A stretch of 64,000 nt of DNA, from the NCBI RefSeq assembly GCF_000430665.1, contig NZ_AUML01000004.1:124001-188000 (forward strand). The letters run 5' to 3'. The notes below the pieces were generated by a model. That model did no database searches, was not told the DNA's origin, and saw nothing but the letters and a program-made list of their open reading frames with translations. The translations under genes and the position numbers were made by a program. This DNA is from Aquimarina muelleri DSM 19832 (GTDB lineage Bacteria > Bacteroidota > Bacteroidia > Flavobacteriales > Flavobacteriaceae). Shown here in pieces: positions 56,283-64,000 of this stretch (position 1 is its first letter; every line of letters begins with the position of its first letter).

Positions 56283-56324
56283 ATTGTTAACCTGATTTTA
56301 CTAAATTTATTGTGATCGATTAGA

Positions 56325-56380
56325 CATAATTAAAAAGCACTATTTATATTCTAGAGTATAAATAGTGCTTTTTAATTATG
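56325..56380. terminator. perfect 24-bp hairpin near the right-hand repeat
   Basis: Arms 56325-56348 and 56357-56380 are exact reverse complements (core AAGCACTATTTATA / TATAAATAGTGCTT) around an 8-base loop containing TCTAGA. A run of T follows on the plus strand. On the minus strand it lies about 220 bases past the AsmA-like stop and about 120 bases before the cassette 2 start. It may insulate the cassette from the AsmA gene. As with the hairpin after clpX, the perfection is striking. Confidence 0.6.
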
Positions 56381-56419
56381 TTTTTTTTTAAATATATTGT
56401 TAAGGGAGGAGTATTGTTT

Positions 56420-56554
56420 ATACCATTTATCATTTGAATTTACCAGAATAAAATGTTCTTTTTATTCTTCAATTTCAGAATAAATATAAACCGTAGTCTT
56501 AGCTATGCTTGATACCAGATCAAGTCTAGCACAAGCTTTTCTTCTTCACTGAAA
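56420..56554 (-). repeat. 135-bp dispersed repeat, copy 2, right of the cassette pair (inverted)
   Basis: Reverse complement of the repeat at 51694-51828, about 92% the same by eye. In this copy the internal hairpin is well formed: GCTA + CTTGAT pair with ATCAAG + TAGC across a 5-base loop with a 2x2 internal loop. Together the two copies bracket both cassettes in inverted orientation. Confidence 0.75.
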
Positions 56555-56602
56555 CAAAAAATCTTAATTTTATTTTCCAGTAAACTCAAACAACAACTGG
56601 TA

Positions 56603-59233
56603 TTAGTTATTTGTTTTGGTAGAATCTTTTTTCTTTTTTTTGCCAAAAAAGCCACCTAAAATATCTTTTGCTGTATTTTTTATAGTTTCTTCGGTATTTG
56701 TTTTAGTAGAATCTTTCTCTTTTTTACCACCTAGTAGGTCAGATAGTATTTCTGCTCCTTTATCTTTTATTTCACCCTTAACTTTATCTTTTTGTTTTTC
56801 AACTATTTGTTGTGTAAGCTGTTTTATTGCTTGACTTGGGTTTACATCTATTTTTGGATTTTTAAAATTTCCAGAGATACCTATGGGGATACCGACAGTC
56901 ATTGCATTGGCTTCTTTTTGATCTAATTGAGATATCAAATTTGCTACCTCATTACCTAGATATTTAGCAGGAACATCGAGTTTGATATTATAATTCATGT
57001 TTTGGTCAAATCCATGTTGGCCTCCAGCAGTAATCTTTATTCCTTTTACATCAAATTCAAAAGGTTTTACATTTATTTTTCCATCATTAAAACTTAGATT
57101 TGTTTTAATTTCTTTTAGATTTAATTGATCTATATTTATAAAGTTAAGCTGGTTATCTAATTTAGATAAAAAAGGAGTTTTAGTAGTAGAAACTTGTGCG
57201 TTTAGGATTTCAGCAAGAGCTTCTCCTTTTAAAGAAGTTAAGACAGGGATAAGGTTCTCGTTTAAGTTACCATTTAATTTTACAGTAGTATTAAGGTTTC
57301 CTGTAAGTGCTTTAGCAATAGGGGCAAGGCCTTTTATTAAATCCAGATTGTTAAAAGACTTTACAATATCTATTTTACTTAAATCTAAAGCCATATCAAA
57401 AGTAGGAACTTTGTTTTTGGTAGAAACATTACCGTTAAGCGCTATGCCACCATCAAAAATATTAGAGCTTACATTTTCTAAAAATGCAGTTTCTTCTTTT
57501 ATTTTTACAGTTCCTTTTGTGTTTTCCATCTCAAGGTTGTCGTAATATACTTTTTTAGAGTTAAAGTTTAACGTGGCATCTAGAAATGAAGGGATTCTCA
57601 TTGTTTCATCTTCCGTAACTTTTTTAGTGTTCGAATTCGCTATCTCATCTTCGGATTCTTTTTCACCAACCATAAAATCATCTACAGCAAAAACATTAGA
57701 ATTAACATCAAAGTTTCCTTTTAAATCTTGTTTAGCAAATAAAAACCCCATAAGGTTTTGTATGGTTCCTGTAGCGTTAAGATCTGATCTTCCTGTGGAT
57801 GCTTGCATTTTATCTAATGTGATAGTTCCAGGATTAAAACTTACGTTAGCATTTTCTATTTTGATTTCATTTGGAGTATCAGGAGAAGCGTATGTAAATT
57901 GAGATAGACTAACAGTTCCTGAGCTTTTTATGTTTTGATATTGCTCTTTTTCTAAAGATAACATGTCAAAATTAGTTTGGATATCTGCTTTAACAATACC
58001 ATTTAATTTTTCTTCAAGTTGAAGAGGGTATGCTTGATTTAAATGTGCTAAATTTAAAGTACCTTTCATCATCATATCGACGATCATATTTTTTGTAAGA
58101 TTCTTTAAGCTACCTCTTACAGCAAAGGAATCTTGACCTATTTTAAAAGTTAAATCATCAATATTAACATAGGTGTCATCTATCAATCCACTATCATTCT
58201 TAATTTGTGTGTTGATATTTATATTTTTAACTCCTTTTGGTAAATCAGGGTATTGAAAAGAGGCATTTTTAGAAATAATTTTAATATCCATTTTAGGGAT
58301 ATAAGTATCATCAGATTTTCCTTTAATAATGCCATCAATTAAAAAATCTCCACTAGTTTGTATCCCGTCCAGGTTTTTAACATACGCTTCGGGAATTACT
58401 GCTAGAAAATTTTTGAAATCTGATGATGGAGTTTTGAAGCTTAGATCTACATCAGTATATTTTTTAAATAATTGAACATACCCTGAAAACTCAAGTGGTA
58501 ATCTATTAATCAATGCTTTGTTTTCTTTAAAAGAGTATTTTTGATTTTTAAGATCTAATTCTATTTTAGCATCAAGGTTTAGTTTGTTTCTGTTTAGGTA
58601 CTCCGTGTTCTGGAGGCTAAATGACGCTTCGGTATTAGTTTTTGTGTCTAAAATTATTTTTTCTCCAGATACGGATCCGTCTCCACTATGATTGAGTTGT
58701 GTCATCGATAATATAGTCTTACTTATATCATCTTTAAATAAAATTTTACTATTATTTATTTCGTAATGATCTAAATCAAAAGTGAAGGAACTATTTTTTT
58801 CTTCAAGTACAGGTTCAGGATTAGTGTCTTTTTTCTTAGCAATATCTATATTAGAATTCCCTAAAGAATCTGTTTTAATAGCAATATTAGCCTCGTCAAT
58901 AATTATTTTTTTTACACTAATTGGTTCTGAAGCACTTTTAAATAATTCTTTTACAGACATATCCAAAGCAATTCTTTTTGAATATGCCAACGTATCTCCT
59001 TCAAAAGGAGCATGGTTAATTACAGAAAAATTATCAATCACTACGGAGGCTTGAGGAAAACTTCTAATAAGACTGATGTCTATATTAGCAAAATCTACTT
59101 TTGCATTTACATGTTCATTTATCAAATAACGCACTTTATCCTGTATGGTTCCTTTAAACAAAAAAGGGATAGAAACAATACCTATAATGAGTAATAATAT
59201 AAAAATACCAAAAATTTTGAAGGCTTTTTTCAT
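56603..59233 (-). CDS. AsmA-family protein
   Basis: 876 residues. The N-terminus has one membrane helix (MKKAFKIFGIFILLLIIGIV) followed by the AsmA start DKVRYLINEHVNAKVDFANIDISLIRSFPQASVVIDN (core LIRSFPQASV). The body is long repetitive beta sheet expected to form a lipid-carrying bridge. The C-terminus (about 800-876) is Lys-rich, with two KKKKDSTKTN-like repeats. AsmA-like proteins shape lipid transport and outer-membrane composition. Monocistronic; ends next to repeat copy 2. Confidence 0.88.
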   Translation of the reverse strand: MKKAFKIFGIFILLLIIGIVSIPFLFKGTIQDKVRYLINEHVNAKVDFANIDISLIRSFPQASVVIDNFSVINHAPFEGDTLAYSKRIALDMSVKELFKSASEPISVKKIIIDEANIAIKTDSLGNSNIDIAKKKDTNPEPVLEEKNSSFTFDLDHYEINNSKILFKDDISKTILSMTQLNHSGDGSVSGEKIILDTKTNTEASFSLQNTEYLNRNKLNLDAKIELDLKNQKYSFKENKALINRLPLEFSGYVQLFKKYTDVDLSFKTPSSDFKNFLAVIPEAYVKNLDGIQTSGDFLIDGIIKGKSDDTYIPKMDIKIISKNASFQYPDLPKGVKNININTQIKNDSGLIDDTYVNIDDLTFKIGQDSFAVRGSLKNLTKNMIVDMMMKGTLNLAHLNQAYPLQLEEKLNGIVKADIQTNFDMLSLEKEQYQNIKSSGTVSLSQFTYASPDTPNEIKIENANVSFNPGTITLDKMQASTGRSDLNATGTIQNLMGFLFAKQDLKGNFDVNSNVFAVDDFMVGEKESEDEIANSNTKKVTEDETMRIPSFLDATLNFNSKKVYYDNLEMENTKGTVKIKEETAFLENVSSNIFDGGIALNGNVSTKNKVPTFDMALDLSKIDIVKSFNNLDLIKGLAPIAKALTGNLNTTVKLNGNLNENLIPVLTSLKGEALAEILNAQVSTTKTPFLSKLDNQLNFINIDQLNLKEIKTNLSFNDGKINVKPFEFDVKGIKITAGGQHGFDQNMNYNIKLDVPAKYLGNEVANLISQLDQKEANAMTVGIPIGISGNFKNPKIDVNPSQAIKQLTQQIVEKQKDKVKGEIKDKGAEILSDLLGGKKEKDSTKTNTEETIKNTAKDILGGFFGKKKKKDSTKTNN

Positions 59234-59423
59234 CTGTTTTAATATATGATTTTTTAATAGTCAGACTTGTATTTATAAAGATCTATGTAAAATTTAAGAG
59301 TAATAGTTTTTAGGAATATCAAATTTATAAATTATACTTACTTCATTATAAAATAACTTTGAGATAAAGTAACGATTTACAAAGATACGTGTTACATTTT
59401 TTAAGTTAACTATTTGTTAGATT

Positions 59424-60158
59424 TTAAATTTCTAGGGGTAATTCTTCTCCTTGTTTTAATTTAAATCGTTTTTGTAATACATGTACACATAGATACAGTA
59501 AAGGGGTATCTAAAGCAGCTACTAATACTTTGAATAAAAAACCATTTAATAATAATATTCCAAATCTATCCCATTTTAGTATGTTAAAAGAACATAGTAA
59601 TAAAAGAACAGTTAAAGTGTCTATAAACTGAGAAGAGAAAGTAGAAAAATTATTTCGTAACCATAGATGTTTTCCTTTAGTAATTCGTTTCCAGAAATGA
59701 AAAACCTGAATATCAATATACTGGGCAAATAGATATGCCATCATCGAAGCTAATACTGCAATTGCAGTAGCGCCAAAAACCTGATTAAATAATTGATCAT
59801 TTATAGGCGACCATATAGTTGCAGGGACTTTAGAAGAAGCATAAACGATAAGTAAAGCAAAGAATGAGGCAAAAATACCTGCAGTAACAATCTGGTTAGC
59901 TTTTCTTTTACCAAAAATTTCGCTTATAATATCTGTAATCAAAAAAGTAATAGGATATGGTAGGATACCAACAGAGATTTCAAAAGTATATATGCTGAAA
60001 AAATCCCAATAAAAAAATTTTTGGAATATGAGATTAGATACAACTAACGAAGATATAAAAAGAGCACCAAGGATTAGATATATTTTATAAGCAATACGCT
60101 TGTCTTTAAGAGATAGAGTAATTTCAGTCAAAATAATAGTTAATAATAGTTCACGCAA
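59424..60158 (-). CDS. queuosine precursor transporter (YhhQ/VUT family)
   Basis: 244 residues with six or seven membrane helices. ILPYPITFLITDIISEIFGKRKANQIV and AYLFAQYIDIQVFHFWKRITKGKHLWLRNNFSTFSSQFIDT (cores PYPITFLITDIISEIFGK and LRNNFSTFSSQFIDT) are the family signatures. It imports preQ0/preQ1 or a related 7-deazaguanine for tRNA queuosine. Divergent from folK across 79 bases. Confidence 0.9.
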   Translation of the reverse strand: MRELLLTIILTEITLSLKDKRIAYKIYLILGALFISSLVVSNLIFQKFFYWDFFSIYTFEISVGILPYPITFLITDIISEIFGKRKANQIVTAGIFASFFALLIVYASSKVPATIWSPINDQLFNQVFGATAIAVLASMMAYLFAQYIDIQVFHFWKRITKGKHLWLRNNFSTFSSQFIDTLTVLLLLCSFNILKWDRFGILLLNGFLFKVLVAALDTPLLYLCVHVLQKRFKLKQGEELPLEI

Positions 60159-60237
60159 AAATAAGGCGAAGTGATTTTGTTTTGTTTAATTTGCTCTTAA
60201 AATTAAGAAGTTCTTATTAAAATATAAATTTCCAATC

Positions 60238-61368
60238 TTGAAAACACCGAACATTATACATATTTCATTAGGCAGTAATATGGGAGATCGTTTAGATTTT
60301 ATTCAAAAAGCGGTTCATCAAATATATAAAACAATTGGAGATGTAGTTTCGATATCTAGTGTATATCAAACACCAGCATGGGGTTTTAATAGTCGCGATT
60401 TTTATAATATTTGTATTGCGGTACAAACCAATATATCAGGGATTGAGGTATTGGATATTTTGTTAGAAATTGAAAATGTATTAGGACGCAAAAGAACAGA
60501 CAGCAATAATGGGTATGAAGCAAGGACTATTGATTTGGATATTATTTTTTCTTCGGAAGGTGTTATAACAACAAAAAAACTTATACTGCCTCATCCAGCT
60601 ATGCAAGATAGAAAATTTGTATTAGAGCCATTGGCGGAAATTGCAGGAGATGTTGTGCATCCAAAACTGAAGGAGACAGTAAAAAAAATACTAGAAACCA
60701 CCTCAGATAATTCAAAAATCATAAAACTTAATGATACGATAATATTTCCCAAAGATACTTATAGTTTATCTCGATTTCAGTATCTCACAATAGAAGGTAA
60801 TATAGGTGCTGGTAAAACAAGTTTAGCAAAGTTAATAGCTAAAGAGTTTAATGCAAAACTTATTCTGGAACGCTTTGCAGATAATCCGTTTTTACCAAAG
60901 TTCTATGAGGATATGGAGCGTTATGCTTTTCCTTTAGAAATGTCTTTTCTGGCAGATCGCTATCAAAGATTACAAGAAGATATAGCGCAATTTGACTTGT
61001 TTAAAGATTTTGTAGTAAGTGACTATGATGTGTTTAAATCCTTGATTTTTGCTAAGGTTACTTTGCAATCCGACGAATTTATGCTGTACAAAAAAGTATT
61101 TGATCTTATGTACAAAAATTTAGCAAAACCAGGTTTATATGTCTATCTCTATCAAAATACAGAGCGTCTTTTACAAAACATCAAAAAAAGAGGTAGGGAT
61201 TATGAACAAAAAATACCAGCAGAGTATCTGGATAAAATTAATAAAGGCTATTTGCAATTTATAAAATCTCAATCAGAGTTTAATGTAAAAGTTGTAGATG
61301 TATCAGAAATAGATTTTATTGAAAATAGATCTGATTTTGTGTCTATTATAGAAAAAATAGCACAGTGA
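60238..61368 (+). CDS. folK: bifunctional HPPK (FolK) / deoxynucleoside kinase, TTG start
   Basis: 376 residues. The N-terminal half (about 5-145) is 6-hydroxymethyl-7,8-dihydropterin pyrophosphokinase: ISLGSNMGDRLDFIQ, AWGFNSRDFYNICIAV, and EARTIDLDIIF with the metal-binding DxD. The C-terminal half (about 175-376) is a deoxynucleoside kinase with P-loop GNIGAGKT at 187-194 and RGRDYEQKIPAEYLDKI. The start must be TTG at 60238: no ATG is in frame between the upstream TAA (60187-60189) and Met15, which is inside the SLGSNMGDR motif. The fusion joins folate and dNTP salvage steps and is known in flavobacteria. Confidence 0.93.
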   Translation: MKTPNIIHISLGSNMGDRLDFIQKAVHQIYKTIGDVVSISSVYQTPAWGFNSRDFYNICIAVQTNISGIEVLDILLEIENVLGRKRTDSNNGYEARTIDLDIIFSSEGVITTKKLILPHPAMQDRKFVLEPLAEIAGDVVHPKLKETVKKILETTSDNSKIIKLNDTIIFPKDTYSLSRFQYLTIEGNIGAGKTSLAKLIAKEFNAKLILERFADNPFLPKFYEDMERYAFPLEMSFLADRYQRLQEDIAQFDLFKDFVVSDYDVFKSLIFAKVTLQSDEFMLYKKVFDLMYKNLAKPGLYVYLYQNTERLLQNIKKRGRDYEQKIPAEYLDKINKGYLQFIKSQSEFNVKVVDVSEIDFIENRSDFVSIIEKIAQ

Positions 61369-61756
61369 TTTAAAATAACTTACTTCATTAAGACACTGTT
61401 TCATTAAGTGTGTAACCTAAAAGTCTATTTTTTTAAAGTAGATGATTTTTTATAGTTGTAGATCCTCATTTTTTGTATGGTCTCTTATTTTTAAGAAATT
61501 AAACTAAATGTTGTTGATTGTAAAAAAAACAGAAGTTTATGAGTGGGTAAAAGGGATGTCTTTAAACACCTAAAGTCTACAACTCAAAAATTATATAGTG
61601 TTTGTGAAATAATATTTAAAGAAACTAGTTTTCTGATAGATATGTTTTTTTTGATGTGATTTTCATAGCTTTTTATATGCGAATTATGGGTGGTTATGAG
61701 CTGATAAAAGACTTTTTTTTCTTATTTTTAATACTATTAATTAAACACACAAATTC
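61369..61756. other. 388-base gap after folK
   Basis: AT-rich spacer between two plus-strand genes. I see no T-tailed hairpin after folK and no full TTG-N19-TAnnTTTG promoter for the membrane-protein gene. No coding frame of note. Confidence 0.4.
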
Positions 61757-62686
61757 ATGACACAATACTCTAACTCCAAAAAACAATTAATCACTATATT
61801 AAAGTTGTCTACTTTTTTGGTTTTTATAGGCAGGGCTTATCAGCATATTGTTTGGGACGCCCCTTATAGAGCTTTTTTATGGGATGAGGGTCTGTTAAAA
61901 GGTGTAGTAGAAAACATTTTCGGTGGCACTTGGAATGATTATGTAACCAGCCTTTCTGCTGCAAATACAATTTCATTTTCTATAAAAACAATAGGCGTCT
62001 TTTATCTCCTATGCGCTATTGCTACTTTACTAATAAAACCAAATATGAAAAAACTAGGTAAACTCTTTTTGGTAGGAGGGAGTATCGGTCTTTTTATTTT
62101 AGCATTTTTATACAGCAAAGAAAAATTCTTTCATGTAGGGCAATTTTTTGAATATACTATTCAGTTTTTAAGCCCGGTACTACTTTATTTAATTTTGTTT
62201 ACTACTGTAGACTTCAAAAAAATACGTTTAATAGCGTTAATTGCAATTGCATTGACTTTTAGTTGTCATGGTTTGTATGCAATAGGGTATTATCCAAGAC
62301 CAGGTAACTTTATTGATATGACATTAAATTCTTTGCCAATAAATGAACCAAGTGCACATTTACTTTTAAAAATAGCTGGGATTCTAGACTTTATAATCGC
62401 TATTGCTATTTTTGTTCCTAGAATCTCTTATGCAGCTCTGGTGTATGCTTTTGTTTGGGGAGGTCTTACTGCTATAGCACGTTTAACAGGGCATTTTTAT
62501 ATGGATTTCTTAGGAAATACTTTTAATCAATGGACATGGGAGATGTTTATAAGATTGCCACATGCTTTGATTCCTTTGTTTGTAATGGTAGCAGATCGGC
62601 CTAATTCAAATCTAATAAATAGATTAATTTTTAGAAAACAGCTACAAAATATTCCGTATGCTACCGATTCTCCAGAACAAGCTTAG
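61757..62686 (+). CDS. polytopic membrane protein of unknown function
   Basis: 309 residues with about eight transmembrane helices. Charged or polar family-like features include FIGRAYQHIVWDAPYRAFLWDE near the first helix, KIAGILDFIIAIAIF, and GLTAIARLTGHFYMD. The layout recalls DoxX-like membrane proteins, but I cannot confirm the family. No signal peptide beyond the first helix. It stands alone and ends at a hairpin terminator. Confidence 0.65.
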   Translation: MTQYSNSKKQLITILKLSTFLVFIGRAYQHIVWDAPYRAFLWDEGLLKGVVENIFGGTWNDYVTSLSAANTISFSIKTIGVFYLLCAIATLLIKPNMKKLGKLFLVGGSIGLFILAFLYSKEKFFHVGQFFEYTIQFLSPVLLYLILFTTVDFKKIRLIALIAIALTFSCHGLYAIGYYPRPGNFIDMTLNSLPINEPSAHLLLKIAGILDFIIAIAIFVPRISYAALVYAFVWGGLTAIARLTGHFYMDFLGNTFNQWTWEMFIRLPHALIPLFVMVADRPNSNLINRLIFRKQLQNIPYATDSPEQA

Positions 62687-62711
62687 TTAAGTATATTTTA
62701 AAGAGTTGAAG

Positions 62712-62768
62712 CGTTAAATACATAAGATTAAAAATCAAATTTAGTTCTTATGCATTTGACGTTTTTTT
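62712..62768 (+). terminator. terminator of the membrane-protein gene
   Basis: CGTTAAATACATAAGA (62712-62727) pairs with TCTTATGCATTTGACG (62746-62761) at 14 of 16 Watson-Crick positions, the other two being wobble-compatible on one strand. A run of seven T follows (62762-62768). It starts 26 bases past the stop. Confidence 0.75.
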
Positions 62769-63060
62769 GTGAAATATTTTTAAAATGGCACAAAGTCTTT
62801 TTTATCCAAAAGCAATGTTTTTTTGAGTTTATTTTCAATACTTCAGATCGAAATAGGCTAGGTGAATTCCCTGTTATTAGAAAGTTAACTAGATGCTAGC
62901 TTAGGATGATAGTATAAATGGTTAATAATGGTATTGATAATATGAACAGGATGGTAAAACTCTTAATTAATCTTGATCATAAATTTTGAAAATAATGCTT
63001 TGACTGATAATTAATCATAAAAACTAAATCTTAGTTAAAAAAAAAGCTTTTTTAGGGCTC

Positions 63061-63158
63061 TTTTTTAATCCACATTGTGGAGTTTAATTCTCGAGGCTTG
63101 CCTCGAAAACAAAATATATTTGCGGAAGCATACCTCGTGAGCTTGCTCCGAGGTTATT
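63061..63158 (+). repeat. REP-like dispersed repeat, copy 2 (intact)
   Basis: 98 bases with three hairpins in a row, two of them with TT loops: TCCACA-T-TGTGGA (63069-63081), TCGAGGC-TT-GCCTCGA (63091-63106), and ACCTCG-t-GAGC-TT-GCTC-CGAGGT (63132-63154, one bulged T). Same orientation as copy 1 at 30270-30368. The common TT apex and symmetrical stems are the mark of REP/BIME-type units. Confidence 0.75.
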
Positions 63159-63164
63159 GATTAG

Positions 63165-64000
63165 TTATTTTTTAATAATTTTCTCTGTATAGACCTTGTT
63201 GTCAATATATATTTTAAATATATACAAGCCTTCTTTAAACTCAGACAAATCTTGTATTATAGACTTTTGATTTTCTTGATATGTTTGAGAATTTATTAAC
63301 TTCCCAGTAAAATCATATAGATTTATTTTTATCAATGAAGCATTCTCAGTCTTTATAATAAGGCTGGTAATATCTTTTGTTATAGTAGGAAACAGAGAGT
63401 ATAATGCATTTGAACTACAATTACCTGTTTTTGACCAAGCATCCTGCCAATATAAACCTGTGCCCGGAGCATAAGCCCAAGCTGCTGTAGAAGAGCACCA
63501 TCCTGGGATATTACACATGTATTTTCCTCCTGCATTTTGTACTTCTTCACCTTGATTATAAGAAGTTCCTGTTACATATTTTGATATTCCTGTGCAGTTT
63601 CCTCCTCCAATATCAGGAAGTGTGATTGCAATTGATGTATTACTAAAACTAGATTGGTTGTCGTTGGCATCCTTAGCTTTTATTCTAAAAGAATACGAGG
63701 TATTTGCTGTTAATCCAGTTGCTTGATATGAAGTGCCAGTCGTGGTAGCAATAACTGTATTTCTTTCGTAGACATCATATTCTGTTACAGCTACATTATC
63801 TGTAGAAGCATTCCAGCTAAGATCTAAAGTAGTATTTGTAATATTAGCAGTAGATAAGTTTGTTGGTGCTGTAGGTGCTTGATTATCTCGGGTATCAGAA
63901 ATAATTTTTATAGTATCGATAGCAATATCACTACTCCATCCTGTTCCTGTAGTAGCTTTAAATTGTAATTGAATTACAGAACCAGTATAAGAAGTAAGTG
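63165..64000 (-). CDS. secreted multidomain protein with FN3, CBM5/12 and T9SS sorting domain (partial, 5' end outside window)
   Basis: The frame is open from the stop (63165-63167) to the right edge, 278 codons, with no stop. An ATG at 63516-63518 is only an internal Met. From the edge: the end of a MAM- or jelly-roll-like domain (VIQLQFKATTGTGWSSDIAI), one FN3 domain (APTAPTNLSTANITNTTLDL ... FRIKAKDANDNQSSFSN), a CBM5/12 module (YNQGEEVQNAGGKYMCNIPGW) and a T9SS type A tail (INLYDFTGKLINSQ ... KVYTEKIIKK). The last ~150 residues closely match the LPMO gene at 22487, also at DNA level. The missing N-terminus is probably a catalytic domain such as a peptidase or glycanase (inference). Confidence 0.85.
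   Translation of the reverse strand, partial: LTSYTGSVIQLQFKATTGTGWSSDIAIDTIKIISDTRDNQAPTAPTNLSTANITNTTLDLSWNASTDNVAVTEYDVYERNTVIATTTGTSYQATGLTANTSYSFRIKAKDANDNQSSFSNTSIAITLPDIGGGNCTGISKYVTGTSYNQGEEVQNAGGKYMCNIPGWCSSTAAWAYAPGTGLYWQDAWSKTGNCSSNALYSLFPTITKDITSLIIKTENASLIKINLYDFTGKLINSQTYQENQKSIIQDLSEFKEGLYIFKIYIDNKVYTEKIIKK

Larger units (their letters stand above)
56207..56602. other. 396-base gap upstream of cassette 2
   Basis: It contains the conserved upstream block (56225-56282), the perfect 24-bp hairpin (56325-56380) and repeat copy 2 (56420-56554). The AsmA-like gene ends at 56603. No coding potential. Confidence 0.6.
62687..63164. other. 478-base gap with terminator and REP-like repeat
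   Basis: Holds the terminator 62712-62768 and the REP-like repeat copy 2 (63061-63158), which stops 6 bases short of the next gene's stop codon. The ~290 bases between are AT-rich without a recognisable feature. Confidence 0.5.

Noticed and set aside
51694..56554. Composite transposon or integron
   Set aside because: Inverted repeats are present, but there is no transposase or integrase gene and I saw no target-site duplication; kept only as a mobile-like layout.
1..64000. CRISPR arrays, tRNA and rRNA genes, prophage
   Set aside because: No regularly spaced repeat series, no cloverleaf with a TTCGA-type arm and no structural phage genes were seen. The PF04020-type holin-like gene is a chromosomal family, not phage evidence.

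Overview
The window is AT-rich DNA from a member of the Bacteroidota, almost certainly a marine flavobacterium (Aquimarina or a close relative would fit; this is inference). The signs are a PorP/SprF protein, type IX secretion (T9SS) C-terminal sorting domains, promoters of the TTG-N18/19-TAnnTTTG type, a folK-deoxynucleoside kinase fusion, and the gene order DUF6089-uppS-bamA-ompH-ompH. Almost all of it is ordinary chromosome with dense, mostly single-copy genes. I found no tRNA, rRNA, CRISPR array, transposase or phage gene.

Layout. 0-1 kb: end of a cytochrome oxidase assembly cluster (probable SCO tail, DUF420, small CxxC protein). 1.1-8.5 kb: a six-gene MacB-like export operon (ATPase, two permeases, adaptor, TolC, second adaptor), followed by tsaB. 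9.3-21 kb: mostly minus strand, with an exported protein, a DUF255/thioredoxin-like lipoprotein, dodecin, a complete glyA-gcvP-gcvT-gcvH block, an AraC regulator and a NifU-type Fe-S scaffold. 21-26.5 kb: PorP/SprF, a secreted multidomain lytic polysaccharide monooxygenase (LPMO) under a 28-bp perfect palindrome, a rhodanese and a VWA lipoprotein. 26.7-29.7 kb: a TPR sensor kinase and LytTR response regulator pair. 30-38.4 kb: murI, then an envelope operon (DUF6089-uppS-bamA-ompH-ompH), nadK and a CBS protein. 38.5-47 kb, plus strand: pdxJ, a hydrolase, a FadL-like porin with a GDSL lipoprotein, a holin-like protein, tig, clpP and clpX. 47-51.5 kb: a GH3-like enzyme, DUF2797 and a PLP decarboxylase.

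The accessory part is 51.5-56.6 kb. Two tandem copies of a two-gene cassette (a secreted probable beta-helix protein plus a small exported helical protein) lie between two inverted copies of a ~135-bp non-coding repeat. I recognise no known system here, and it is the best candidate for something undescribed. It is followed by an AsmA-like protein, a queuosine-precursor transporter, folK-dNK, a membrane protein and, running off the right edge, a second T9SS-sorted protein whose 3' end is nearly the same DNA as the 3' end of the LPMO gene.

Two families of short dispersed repeat are present. One is a ~98-bp three-hairpin REP-like element (30270-30368 and 63061-63158). The other is the ~135-bp repeat at 51694-51828 (plus) and 56420-56554 (minus). 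Several intergenic hairpins are unusually long and perfect (31 bp after clpX; 24 bp at 56.3 kb). Gene starts were moved downstream of the longest ORF wherever a signal peptide or family N-terminus required it (TolC, PorP/SprF, glyA, bamA, uppS, pdxJ, the lipoprotein at 29.7 kb). All identifications rest on reading motifs by eye; no database search was made.
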